Source: Kitasatospora kifunensis (lineage in GTDB: Bacteria; Actinomycetota; Actinomycetes; Streptomycetales; Streptomycetaceae). From it: DNA of 64,000 nt. The stretch covers positions 3,844,001 through 3,908,000 of the forward strand of contig NZ_JACHJV010000001.1 in NCBI RefSeq assembly GCF_014203855.1, given 5' to 3'. Each line of letters begins with the position of its first letter. The stretch's first letter is position 1. Below are positions 9,211-17,457 of the stretch, piece after piece. Under the pieces are notes generated by a model, which ran no database searches, was not told the DNA's origin, and saw nothing but the letters and a program-made list of their open reading frames with translations. The translations under genes were made by a program, and so were the position numbers.

Positions 9211-9379
9211 CTAGGCCCTGTCCGGCCGATCTTGTCGGATCAGCGCGCGGCGTTGGGCGCCCGGCTGGGCGTGCGCCCGAGTCGTCCTCGTACTGGGCCG
9301 TACTTGGGCGATTCGGGCGTGCGTCCAGGCGGGATGCCCGGCGTCGCGCGCCCGGCAAGATCGGCCGGACAGGGCCTAG
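9211..9379. repeat. 169-bp near-complete palindrome (long hairpin element)
   Basis: Perfect 24-bp inverted ends (9211-9234 and 9356-9379) enclose about 120 bases that also align with their own reverse complement, by eye at roughly 70 percent, so almost the whole stretch can fold as one hairpin. The right end covers the stop codon of the gene at 9376. It lies between the start of the ABC operon and the end of the four-paralog operon, where it could terminate the latter. A non-autonomous mobile element is the main alternative. Confidence 0.7.
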
Positions 9380-10455
9380 TTGAGAAGATCCGACTGCAGG
9401 CCGGTCACCTGGCGGAAGGCCTGCTCGGGCACGCCGTGCGGGTTGGTCATCAGCACGGTGACCACGACATCGCCCGCCTCCACGTAGGCGAGCTCGGCGG
9501 TCGGCGGCTGCGAGCCCTGTGGTGGGGTACTCCGGATGTCGGTGCCGGAGACGATGCCGGTGAGATCGAGGTTGCTGCCCACGGCCACCGACTGCGGTAG
9601 CGCCTTCGGACTGCCCTTGGCGCCCAGGTCCTTGTAGAAATTGCCGCCCTCGGCCGACGAGCCGAACCTGAGCAGCCAGATCTCGGTGCGGGTGCCGTCC
9701 TTCGCGCTCCAGACACGGGTTGCGGCGGTGCGGCAGGCGTTGGTGGCGAGCAGGACCGGGAGGTTGGCGGCGTCGTTGTGCAGCTTGGCGTAGTCGGCGC
9801 AGGCCGGCCCAGCGGGGGCGCTGGTTGAGGCACTGGGCGAGGCGGAGGTTGACGAGCTCGGCGAAGCGGTGTCTGACGGGCTGGGCGAGGCACTCAGTGC
9901 GGCGGCGGGAGCGGCGCTGGGGCTCGCGCCGGCGCTCGGGCTCGCGCCGGCGGTCGGGCTCTGACTCGGGGTGGCGCCGTTGCGGGTCGGGCTCGTGCCC
10001 TCGACCGAGACGGCCTCCTTCGGGGCCGGCAGCAGGAGTTGGCTCAGGTCCGCGTAGTGCCGCTGGTGCGCCTGCGGCGCGCCCGGGGACGGCTTGCCGG
10101 CCGGCAGCTGCGGCAGCACCAGCGGGGCGAAGGTGTAGCGGCCGTCGCCCGCCGTGGCCAGCCCGGGGAGCTCGGTGCGCTCCGGCGCCATGACCGCGAA
10201 GGCCGTGCCGGTGGCGCTGGCCGCGAGGAGCAGCGCGGCCACGCTCCAGCGCAGCACCGTGGCCCGGTGCGGACGGCGGCGCGGGGTATCACCGGCGGCG
10301 AGCGGGTCGGTGGCGAACTGGGTGGGGACCTCCCACGGCTCGGGGGCCGGGGGCTCGGCGGGGGCGGGCGCGGGGATCGCGGCAGGCGCGGGGATCGCGG
10401 TGGGCTCGGGTATCGCGGTCGAGGACTGCTCGGCGGGCGTGCTCTGGTCGGTCAT
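9376..10455 (-). CDS. Single-pass membrane protein, member 4 of a tandem paralog set
   Basis: A 359-residue protein with a Pro/Ala-rich cytoplasmic N-terminus, one membrane helix at about residues 67-88, and an extracellular part. The latter contains LSQLLLPAP, a Ser/Pro/Ala low-complexity linker (about 150-230) and a folded C-terminal region with CADYAKLHND and two further Cys. The end (AFRQVTGLQSDLLN) aligns with the C-termini of the three upstream neighbours. I do not recognise the family. ATG 10455 overlaps the previous stop by four bases, so the four genes form a tight operon. Confidence 0.75.
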   Translation of the reverse strand: MTDQSTPAEQSSTAIPEPTAIPAPAAIPAPAPAEPPAPEPWEVPTQFATDPLAAGDTPRRRPHRATVLRWSVAALLLAASATGTAFAVMAPERTELPGLATAGDGRYTFAPLVLPQLPAGKPSPGAPQAHQRHYADLSQLLLPAPKEAVSVEGTSPTRNGATPSQSPTAGASPSAGASPSAAPAAALSASPSPSDTASPSSSTSASPSASTSAPAGPACADYAKLHNDAANLPVLLATNACRTAATRVWSAKDGTRTEIWLLRFGSSAEGGNFYKDLGAKGSPKALPQSVAVGSNLDLTGIVSGTDIRSTPPQGSQPPTAELAYVEAGDVVVTVLMTNPHGVPEQAFRQVTGLQSDLLN

Positions 10456-11303
10456 GCGGACGCTCCGGGAATGGCCAGCCGCTCCAGCTGCTGACGGAAG
10501 ATGGACACGGCCTCGCTCTTCGGCAACGGCGCGACGCCTTCGACGTGCATGCTCACCAGCAGGTCACCGACGGCAGCGGTGCACTCCATTTCATCGAGCG
10601 GCGCACCGGGGTCCTGCGGCGGCAGGAAGCAGCGCGCATCCGGGTACCCGGGCACCGCGGGCCCCTGACGGAACAGTCCGGAGTCCGAGCCGAGCGCACC
10701 GGTGAAGGCGTTCTCGGCCTCCACCGAGCGCTGGTTGAACTGGTCGAGCCAGAGCGTCGCGACCAACTTCCCGTCCGCCGACTGGTAGCTGCGCACGCCC
10801 GCGCCCTTGCGGCCCTGTGCGCGCAGGGCCGCCTTCACCCGGTCGCGCTGGTCCTTGGGAACGTCCTTGACCCGATCGTCCAGGTAGGAGTTGAGCTGAT
10901 CCGGCGTCAGACTGCTGTCGTTGCCGTAATCGCCTTCGTCCGGGCCCAGTTGGTAGCCGGTCGGCAGCGGGAGCAACAGGTCGCGCAGCGAGCCGTAGTG
11001 CGAGCCGTTCGACCAGGCACCGTACGCGTTCGGCGGTGAACTCGGGCTCGGGGCTGCCGACTGGCCGTGCGGAGCCGACACGGCGACCGGGCCGGAACCG
11101 TCGTCGTACTTGACCTTGATGATGGCGACCCCGATGCCCACGCCGACCAGCAGCGCGGCGGCCACGGCGGCCGTCGCGCGCAACGCGAAGCGGGCACGCG
11201 GAGCAGCGGGCGCAGCGGGGGCGGGGGCTTCGGGAGCCGGCGCATCGGGAGCGGGGGCCGCCGGGGCCACCGGTCCTGTCTGGAGGTTGTCGAGGTCACT
11301 CAC
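10452..11303 (-). CDS. Single-pass membrane protein, member 3 of a tandem paralog set
   Basis: A 283-residue protein whose first 45 residues are Ala/Pro repeats, followed by a helix at about 50-70 and an extracellular domain. Shared features with its neighbours are LRDLLLPLP, GDLLVSMHVEG and the closing FRQQLERLAIP. Two Cys (DARCFLP and MECTAAVG) may pair. I start it at GTG 11303, which overlaps the upstream stop as GTGA; a GTG 15 bases earlier is open but lacks that coupling. Function unknown. Confidence 0.75.
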   Translation of the reverse strand: MSDLDNLQTGPVAPAAPAPDAPAPEAPAPAAPAAPRARFALRATAAVAAALLVGVGIGVAIIKVKYDDGSGPVAVSAPHGQSAAPSPSSPPNAYGAWSNGSHYGSLRDLLLPLPTGYQLGPDEGDYGNDSSLTPDQLNSYLDDRVKDVPKDQRDRVKAALRAQGRKGAGVRSYQSADGKLVATLWLDQFNQRSVEAENAFTGALGSDSGLFRQGPAVPGYPDARCFLPPQDPGAPLDEMECTAAVGDLLVSMHVEGVAPLPKSEAVSIFRQQLERLAIPGASA

Positions 11304-12157
11304 GCCAGCCGCTCCCACTGCTGCTTGGCCAGCTCCCTGACCTTGTCCGCATTCACCTGGGCGTCGCCGAACGCCTCCACGCTCACCAGCAGATCGCCAC
11401 GTCGGGTCAGCGCCCGGCCGTGGTAGAAGCGGTCGGTGGTCTCGGCGTAGGTCTCCTGCTGCGCGGGGGCCTCGTAGGCCCCTTCCATGGTGTCGCCGAA
11501 CGGTGTTCCGCTCACACCTGCGGCGAGCGTGGCGTTGATCGCCGACGAGGCGTTGTCGGAGAAGTACTGGATCAGTTCGATCCGGTACTTCACGCCGTCC
11601 TTCTGCCAGGTGTTGACCGCCGCCCGGCGGAATCCCGTGCTGGCCAGCTGCTGGAAGTTGTCGGCCACCTTGCCGTACTCCATGGCGAGTTCACTGATGG
11701 TCGCCCAGTCCCCGGCGTCCGCGATGCCGAAGTCGTCCCAGTCCTGAGCGTCGCTCGGCTTGGGCAGCAGCAGCGGACGGAGGTCGCCGTCGATGGCCAG
11801 CGGCCGGGGAGCGATCGCCGCCGAATCCTGGGCGTTGAGGTGACCTGCCGGGTAGGCCGGGGCCGACACCGGCAGCAGGGCCGGCAGCGGCGTCGGCGGC
11901 CGCTGCTGCTGGATCGCGTAGCCGATGCCACCGCCCAGCAGCGGTCCGAGCAGCAAGGCGCCGACCAGTAGCAGCGCGGTCCGCGGGCGCCGGGGCCGGG
12001 ACGGCGGATCGCTGTGGGGATCACTGTGGGGATCACTCTGCGGGTCGCTGTGGGGATCGCCCTGGGGTGGGACGAGGGCAGGGGTGCTCACGGCGGGCTC
12101 CAGCACGGTGGGAACGGGGATCGGAGGCGGACCGCTGGGGTCCCCGGACTCAGCCAC
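11300..12157 (-). CDS. Single-pass membrane protein, member 2 of a tandem paralog set
   Basis: A 285-residue protein. The cytoplasmic N-terminus holds five HSDP/QSDP-like units (a 12-bp tandem repeat in DNA), then comes a membrane helix at about 63-82 and an extracellular domain with LRPLLLPKP, RRGDLLVSVEAFG and the C-terminal AKQQWERLA. The start is GTG 12157, overlapping the preceding gene by eight bases. Function not recognised; the shared blocks with its three neighbours show common descent. Confidence 0.75.
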   Translation of the reverse strand: MAESGDPSGPPPIPVPTVLEPAVSTPALVPPQGDPHSDPQSDPHSDPHSDPPSRPRRPRTALLLVGALLLGPLLGGGIGYAIQQQRPPTPLPALLPVSAPAYPAGHLNAQDSAAIAPRPLAIDGDLRPLLLPKPSDAQDWDDFGIADAGDWATISELAMEYGKVADNFQQLASTGFRRAAVNTWQKDGVKYRIELIQYFSDNASSAINATLAAGVSGTPFGDTMEGAYEAPAQQETYAETTDRFYHGRALTRRGDLLVSVEAFGDAQVNADKVRELAKQQWERLA

Positions 12158-13070
12158 CGGCGACCAGCCGATCGTGCTGCCGCCTCATCGCATCGGCGAG
12201 CAGCGCCTTGTCCGGGTCGCCCTTCACCGAGACCCTGACCTCGTACTCGACGTCGCCGACCGAGCTGAGCCCGACCAGGCCACCGGTGTAAGCCTGTTGG
12301 TCCGGCTTGAAGACATAGCCCTTGGCGTCGCTGTCGCCGTCCACGCCGGTCGGCTGGCCCTCGCCGTAACTGTCGCCCTGGAGGAACGCCTTGGCGTTGT
12401 CCGCCGAGGAGAAGCGCATCAGCCGGGCCGAGACGTCCATCTTCCCGTCGGCGCTGCGGTACTCGCGGAAGGCAGCCTCCTGGTAGCCGTAGGAGTCCAG
12501 GACACTCTTGATCTGGGTGGACTGCCCGTAGTCCTTGGCCAGGTCATCGACGGTGAGTGCGATGCCGTCCGGCGAACCGTACGACTCGCCGCCGTCGGGG
12601 ATCGGCAGCAGGAAGAAGCGCAGGTCACCGCCGTGCGTCGGGCCGCTGACCGTGCCGTGCAGCGTACTGCTGGGCGCGGGGGCGAGCGTGAGGCTGGGCA
12701 GCGGCACCGGGGACGGGCTGTCACTGGGGCCGTCGCCGTCGCTCGGGCTCGCACTCGTCCCCGGGGCGGGAGTCGAGGAGCCGTTCAGGCCGGCTGCGGC
12801 CACGCGAGCCCGGGAGTGGTCGGGCTTGCCGACCGCCACGGTGACGGTGGCGCCGGCCGCGGTCACCACGAGCAGGCCGAGGGTGGCCAGCGTGACGGTC
12901 AGCGCCCGGGGCCGGCGGCGAACCGCGCCGGGGATCGGCGCGGCCACGACGTCAGGCTCCTGCTGCGGTTGAGGCGCGGGCGCGGTCCCTGACTCGGACT
13001 CAGCCATGGCTCCCGACTCGGGCGCAATGGCTACTGACTCAGGGTCAGCAGCGTTTTCGGGCGCGGACAA
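12150..13070 (-). CDS. Single-pass membrane protein, member 1 of a tandem paralog set
   Basis: A 306-residue first gene of the four-paralog operon. An acidic N-terminus is followed by a helix at about 58-78, a Ser/Pro linker, and the extracellular domain with LRFFLLPIP, SVGDVEYEVRV and the ending MRRQHDRLV. I use the TTG at 13070 because GGGGGGAG lies five bases upstream; no ATG nearby has a comparable site. No enzyme motif is visible. Confidence 0.75.
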   Translation of the reverse strand: MSAPENAADPESVAIAPESGAMAESESGTAPAPQPQQEPDVVAAPIPGAVRRRPRALTVTLATLGLLVVTAAGATVTVAVGKPDHSRARVAAAGLNGSSTPAPGTSASPSDGDGPSDSPSPVPLPSLTLAPAPSSTLHGTVSGPTHGGDLRFFLLPIPDGGESYGSPDGIALTVDDLAKDYGQSTQIKSVLDSYGYQEAAFREYRSADGKMDVSARLMRFSSADNAKAFLQGDSYGEGQPTGVDGDSDAKGYVFKPDQQAYTGGLVGLSSVGDVEYEVRVSVKGDPDKALLADAMRRQHDRLVAGG

Positions 13071-13280
13071 GAGACTCCCCCCAGGAGTGAAGCACCGTCA
13101 GTCACCAGGAATTATGAGAGACCGGCGCGGACACCCTCAACGCGGCAAATCATCACTACTCATCCGATAGATTCACCAATCAGACACGTCGTGATCGAAC
13201 CGCAACCGTTCTCCCTCGTCCTGTTCTCCTTGCTCTCCCTGCTCTCCCCGCGCCCGCCCTGCCCCGTCCACCTGGCGAAC

Positions 13281-14168
13281 TCAGCCGAGCTGGTTCAGGC
13301 CCTCGGTGGCGATCCGCTCGAAGACGGCGAAGTCGCTCTCGAAGATCGAGTCCGGCACCGGCCAGTGGATCACCAACTCGGTGATCCCCAACTCCTGATA
13401 CCGCCCGGCCCAGTCCACGAACGCGTCCAGCGAGGCGAGCGGCCGCTCCGCCGTGGACCCCTGGAGCAGCACCTTCTCCAGCTCGTCCACATCCCGCCCC
13501 TGCGCCTCGCAGGCGGCCCGCAGCTTCGCCAGCTGCGCCTCGATCACCGCGGGCGCCTGCTCGACGGGCACCTCGGCGGGCCCACGCGGATCGCCGTACG
13601 TCACCCAGCCCTGCCCGTACTCCGCCGCCAGCCGCAACCCGCGCGGGCCGGTCGCCGCGACGTAGAACGGCACCCTGGGCCGCTGCACACAGCCGGGGAT
13701 GTTGCGCGCCTCGACCGCCGAGTAGTACCGCCCCTCGCTGGTGGTCGCGTCCTGGGTGAGCAGCTCGTCCAGCAGCGGCAGGAACTCCCCGAACCGGTCG
13801 GCCCGCTCCTTGGGCGACCACGCCTCCTGCCCCATCGCGGTGGCGTCGAACCCGACCCCACCGGCCCCGATCCCCACCGTCAGCCGGCCGCCCGAGATGT
13901 CGTCGACCGTCAGCAACTCCTTCGCCAAGGTGACGGGGTGGCGGAAGTTCGGCGAGGTCACCAGGGTGCCGAGTCGGATCCGCTCGGTCGCGGTGGCGGC
14001 GGCCGTCAGGGTCGGGACCGCCCCGAACCACGGCTCGTCCCGGAAGGACCGCCAGGAGAGGTGGTCGTAGGTGTAGGCGGCATGGAAGCCGAGCCCCTCG
14101 GCCCGGTGCCAGATCTTCTGCCCCTCGTTCCACCGGTGGATCGGGAGGATCACTGTGCTCAGTCGCAT
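13281..14168 (-). CDS. LLM-class flavin-dependent oxidoreductase
   Basis: A 295-residue luciferase-like (TIM-barrel) monooxygenase or F420-dependent oxidoreductase. Typical features are FHAAYTYDHLSW near residue 30, TERIRLGTLVTSPNFRHP near 70 and ELLTVDDISGGRLTVGIGAG near 95. The cofactor may be FMN or F420, which the sequence does not settle. I start at ATG 14168 (MRLSTVIL), with GGGTCGGG upstream; a longer open frame to 14198 adds a basic tail that does not fit the family. The gene stands alone and ends near the start of the four-paralog operon. Confidence 0.85.
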   Translation of the reverse strand: MRLSTVILPIHRWNEGQKIWHRAEGLGFHAAYTYDHLSWRSFRDEPWFGAVPTLTAAATATERIRLGTLVTSPNFRHPVTLAKELLTVDDISGGRLTVGIGAGGVGFDATAMGQEAWSPKERADRFGEFLPLLDELLTQDATTSEGRYYSAVEARNIPGCVQRPRVPFYVAATGPRGLRLAAEYGQGWVTYGDPRGPAEVPVEQAPAVIEAQLAKLRAACEAQGRDVDELEKVLLQGSTAERPLASLDAFVDWAGRYQELGITELVIHWPVPDSIFESDFAVFERIATEGLNQLG

Positions 14169-14221
14169 ACACCCGACCCTACGGGAGCTCCGGTGCACCC
14201 CGCCCGCGCTGTCGGACCAGT

Positions 14222-14719
14222 TCAGGAGCGCGCGGGCTTCGCGGTGGTGCGGATCTCGTTCAGGCTCTCCTGCATGAGGGCCCGCGCGCGGATGAACCAG
14301 TCCGTGAGAACGGCGATCTCGTCGGGGCTGTAGTCGGCGAACAGCTCACCGAGGCCCTCGTAGAACGGGCCGTAGACCTCCAGAACGCGGCGCTGGGCGG
14401 ACTCGTCCACGACCACCCGGACTCGGCGCCGATCCGCGGGATCCGGCGTGCGGTGGACGTACTGCGCCGCCTCCAGCCGATTGAGCACGCCGGTGACCGC
14501 CCCCGTGGTCAGGCGGGCGCGCTCCGCGAGGTCGCTTGCGGTGAGTGCCTCCCCGGCCAGTGCCGCCTCGATGACGAAGCCCAGGCAGGTGAGGTCGGTG
14601 CTGTTGAGCCCGAGCCGCCCGGCGATGTCCTGCTGACCGAAGTGGGCGAGCGCGATCATGCGATCCATCGCCTGCAGCGCCTGCTCGACCGTTGCCTCCG
14701 GACGCGTCTTGCCCTTCAC
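14222..14719 (-). CDS. MarR-family transcriptional regulator
   Basis: A 165-residue winged-helix repressor. The recognition region is LTASDLAERARLTTGAVTGVLNRLE near residues 55-80 and the wing contains DPADRRRVRVVVDE. It is transcribed away from the HGxxPAAW gene, and the region between holds a perfect 13-bp inverted repeat. That points to autoregulation and control of the divergent gene. The start is GTG 14719 with GGAG nine bases upstream. Confidence 0.9.
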   Translation of the reverse strand: MKGKTRPEATVEQALQAMDRMIALAHFGQQDIAGRLGLNSTDLTCLGFVIEAALAGEALTASDLAERARLTTGAVTGVLNRLEAAQYVHRTPDPADRRRVRVVVDESAQRRVLEVYGPFYEGLGELFADYSPDEIAVLTDWFIRARALMQESLNEIRTTAKPARS

Positions 14720-14740
14720 TCAAATTCTCCTTAGCATCTA

Positions 14741-14768
14741 AGCTACTTAGCTCGTGAGCTAAGTAGCT
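14741..14768. promoter_or_regulatory. Perfect MarR-type operator palindrome
   Basis: agctacttagctc (14741-14753), a two-base centre, then its exact complement (14756-14768). It lies 22 bases before the MarR start and 43 bases before the HGxxPAAW start, where it would cover both promoters. The identity of the binding protein is inferred from adjacency. Confidence 0.75.
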
Positions 14769-14810
14769 CACCTTGCAGCTGGACCCATCACATCCTGGAG
14801 GGAAGTCCAG

Positions 14811-15179
14811 ATGAGCGCACACGGCGACCACGACATGGGTCACACCATCGCCGGCTGGACCGGCACCGGCCTGGCGGCCATCGGAACCACCATCGCAGGC
14901 GTGGCGTTCGCCGCCGGATCCCCGGTGGGACTGTGGCTGGGCGCGGCCATCCTGGCCTCCTCCGCCCTGGCCAGCTGGGCACTCCATCTCGCAGGGTGGG
15001 GCAAGCCGAGCGGCCCGCGTCCGGCCGACCGCCGGGACTGGCGCCTTCGCGACACCGCCGCCCGCTCCGGGCACCGCGACTGCCTGGGCTGCCGCCTGGC
15101 GGGCCGGCGGCAGCCTGCGGCCACGACGGTCAGCAGCTCCGCGGCCGCCGGGAGCGCGAGCATGAGCAGGGCGAGCTGA
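14811..15179 (+). CDS. HGxxPAAW-family small membrane protein
   Basis: A 122-residue protein starting MSAHGDHDMGHTIAGWTGTG, the hallmark of an actinobacterial family of small two-helix membrane proteins. Helices lie at about residues 17-37 and 39-60, then the conserved HLAGWGKPSG. A basic cytoplasmic tail with CLGC (about 84-87) follows. Function unknown in the family. GGAGGGAAG precedes the ATG. It shares its promoter region and a palindromic operator with the MarR gene. Confidence 0.8.
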   Translation: MSAHGDHDMGHTIAGWTGTGLAAIGTTIAGVAFAAGSPVGLWLGAAILASSALASWALHLAGWGKPSGPRPADRRDWRLRDTAARSGHRDCLGCRLAGRRQPAATTVSSSAAAGSASMSRAS

Positions 15180-15326
15180 ACCGTCGCCGGTGAAGAGCCG
15201 AGGTAGGCGAAAGGTTTCCTCGAAATCTCCCCGCGTTCCGCCGTGAGTTCTTGGCGCACTCATGACACTGTCTCAGCACCCGTGCCGTCCCGCAGGCACC
15301 GCAGGAGACCTCAGGAGAGGACTGCC

Positions 15327-17393
15327 ATGAGCGCTATCGATCGCCGCCGGTTCATCCAACTGGCCGGTGGGACAGCCGCGTTGTCCGCGCTGTCGACCAG
15401 CATCGCGCGCGCCGCGGACATCCCGGCGCACCGGCGCACCGGCAGCCTGCAGGACGTGGAGCACGTCGTCGTGCTGATGCAGGAGAACCGGTCCTTCGAC
15501 CACTACTTCGGCACCCTGCGCGGGGTGCGCGGCTTCGGCGACCCGCGCCCGGTGACGCTGCCCAGTGGGAAGCCGGTCTGGTACCAGTGGGACGGCAGCA
15601 AGGAGGTGCTGCCGTTTCGGCCCACCGCGGACCGGCTCGGCCTGCAGTTCCTGCAGGACCTCGCGCACGACTGGAACAGCAGCCACCAGGCCCGCAACCA
15701 GGGCAGGTACGACCAGTGGGTGCCCGCCAAGACCGCCACCACGATGGCCTACCTCACCCGTGCGGACATCCCGTTCCACTACGCGCTGGCGGACGCCTTC
15801 ACCATCTGCGACGCCTACCACTGCTCGCTGATCGGCCCCACCGACCCCAACCGCTACTACATGTGGAGCGGCTACGTCGGCAACGACGGGCGCGGCGGCG
15901 GTCCCGTCATCACCAACGCCGAGGCCGGCTACTCCTGGACCACCTATCCCGAGCGGCTGGAGCAGGCCGGCGTCTCCTGGCGGATCTACCAGGACGTGGG
16001 CAACGGCCTGGACGCGAACGGCGGCTGGGGCTGGATAGAGGATGCCTACCGGGGCAACTACGGCGACAACTCGTTGCTCTACTTCAACCAGTACCGCACC
16101 GCCAAGCCGGGCGAGCCGCTCTACGACAAGGCCAGGACCGGCACCAACGCCCAGGGCGGCGACGGCCTCTTCGACCACCTGCGGGCCGACGTGACGGGCG
16201 GCAAGCTCCCCCAGGTCTCCTGGATCGTGGCACCCGAGGCGTTCACCGAGCACCCGAACTGGCCGGCGAACTACGGCGCCTGGTACGTCTCCCAGGTGCT
16301 GGACGCGCTGACGGCGGACCCCGAGGTGTGGAGCCGGACCGCGCTGTTCATCACCTACGACGAGAACGACGGCTTCTTCGACCACGTGGTGCCGCCGTAC
16401 CCGCCGGCCGGCCAGGCCCAGGGGCAGTCCACCGTCGACACCACCGGGGAGCTCTTCACCCCCGCCGCGGGCGACACCAGTGCCGCCGGCCCGTACGGCC
16501 TGGGGCAGCGGGTCCCGATGCTGGTCGTCTCGCCCTGGAGCAAGGGCGGTTCGGTCTGCTCGCAGACCTTCGACCACACCTCGATCATCCAGTTCATCGA
16601 GCGGCGCTTCGGGGTGCACGAGCCGAACATCTCGCCCTGGCGCCGCGCCGTCTGCGGCGACCTGACCTCGGCCTTCGACTTCCGCCACCCCGATGCGCTG
16701 GTCCCCGGCCTGCCGGACACCAGCGGCTACCTGCCGCCGGACGACAACCGGCACCCCGACTACAAGCCGGTGCCACCCGCCGACCCGCAACTGCCCAAGC
16801 AGGAGCGCGGGCTGCGCCCCGCCCGGGCGCTGCCGTACAACCTGAGCGCCGACGGGCAGGTCGGCGGCGACGGTCGGCTGCGGATCGACTTCGCCAGCCA
16901 CGGCAACGCCGGCGCCCACTTCCTGGTGACCTCCGGGACCCGGGCCGACGGGCCGTGGAGCTACACCGTCGAAGCCGGGCGGGAGCTGTCGGCCCACTGG
17001 AGCCTGCCGACGGACGGCCAGGACGGCTACGACTTCACCGTGCACGGCCCCAACGGCTTCCAGCGCCGCCTCACCGGCCACCTCGGCGGCCCGAGCGTGA
17101 CGGTGACGGCCGGCCAGGACGGGAGCAGCGGGCGACTGCGGCTGACCATGACCAACGACGGCAACAGCACCGTCCGACTCTCCGTCACGGACTGCTACGG
17201 CAAGGAGCAGCCCGCCCAGTACCGGCTGCGTCCGGGCGCCCGCGCCGTGCACCAGGCCCACACCGACCAGAGCCACGGCTGGTACGACCTCGACATCACC
17301 GCCGACCAGGACCCGGCCTTCCGGCGCCGCCTGGCCGGGCACCTGGAGACGGGAGCGCCGAGCACCAGCGACCCGGCGATCGCGACGGACTGA
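15327..17393 (+). CDS. Phosphocholine-specific phospholipase C, Tat-exported
   Basis: A 688-residue secreted enzyme that hydrolyses phosphatidylcholine-type lipids. The twin-arginine signal is DRRRFIQLAGG followed by a hydrophobic stretch ending IARA at about residue 29. The catalytic phosphoesterase motif is VLMQENRSFDHYFGT near residue 50, with ITYDENDGFFDHV near 345. Two C-terminal DUF756-type beta repeats occupy about 500-680. I start at ATG 15327 (AGGAGAGG upstream), which puts the Tat motif at the N-terminus; the frame is open further upstream but that part is not signal-like. Length matches bacterial non-haemolytic PLCs. Confidence 0.93.
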   Translation: MSAIDRRRFIQLAGGTAALSALSTSIARAADIPAHRRTGSLQDVEHVVVLMQENRSFDHYFGTLRGVRGFGDPRPVTLPSGKPVWYQWDGSKEVLPFRPTADRLGLQFLQDLAHDWNSSHQARNQGRYDQWVPAKTATTMAYLTRADIPFHYALADAFTICDAYHCSLIGPTDPNRYYMWSGYVGNDGRGGGPVITNAEAGYSWTTYPERLEQAGVSWRIYQDVGNGLDANGGWGWIEDAYRGNYGDNSLLYFNQYRTAKPGEPLYDKARTGTNAQGGDGLFDHLRADVTGGKLPQVSWIVAPEAFTEHPNWPANYGAWYVSQVLDALTADPEVWSRTALFITYDENDGFFDHVVPPYPPAGQAQGQSTVDTTGELFTPAAGDTSAAGPYGLGQRVPMLVVSPWSKGGSVCSQTFDHTSIIQFIERRFGVHEPNISPWRRAVCGDLTSAFDFRHPDALVPGLPDTSGYLPPDDNRHPDYKPVPPADPQLPKQERGLRPARALPYNLSADGQVGGDGRLRIDFASHGNAGAHFLVTSGTRADGPWSYTVEAGRELSAHWSLPTDGQDGYDFTVHGPNGFQRRLTGHLGGPSVTVTAGQDGSSGRLRLTMTNDGNSTVRLSVTDCYGKEQPAQYRLRPGARAVHQAHTDQSHGWYDLDITADQDPAFRRRLAGHLETGAPSTSDPAIATD

Positions 17394-17424
17394 GGCAGGC
17401 GACAGCGGCGGCCGTCCCCCTACC

Positions 17425-17455
17425 GGCGGACCCGTGGCGGACCCGTGGCGGACCC
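17425..17455. repeat. Three tandem copies of an 11-bp unit
   Basis: ggcggacccgt is repeated with period 11 just before the end of the membrane-protein gene at 17458. Together with the preceding ccccctaccggcggaccc it resembles the hairpin arms seen at 1103-1148 and 19676-19837, so it may be a decayed copy. Confidence 0.45.
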
Positions 17456-17457
17456 GC

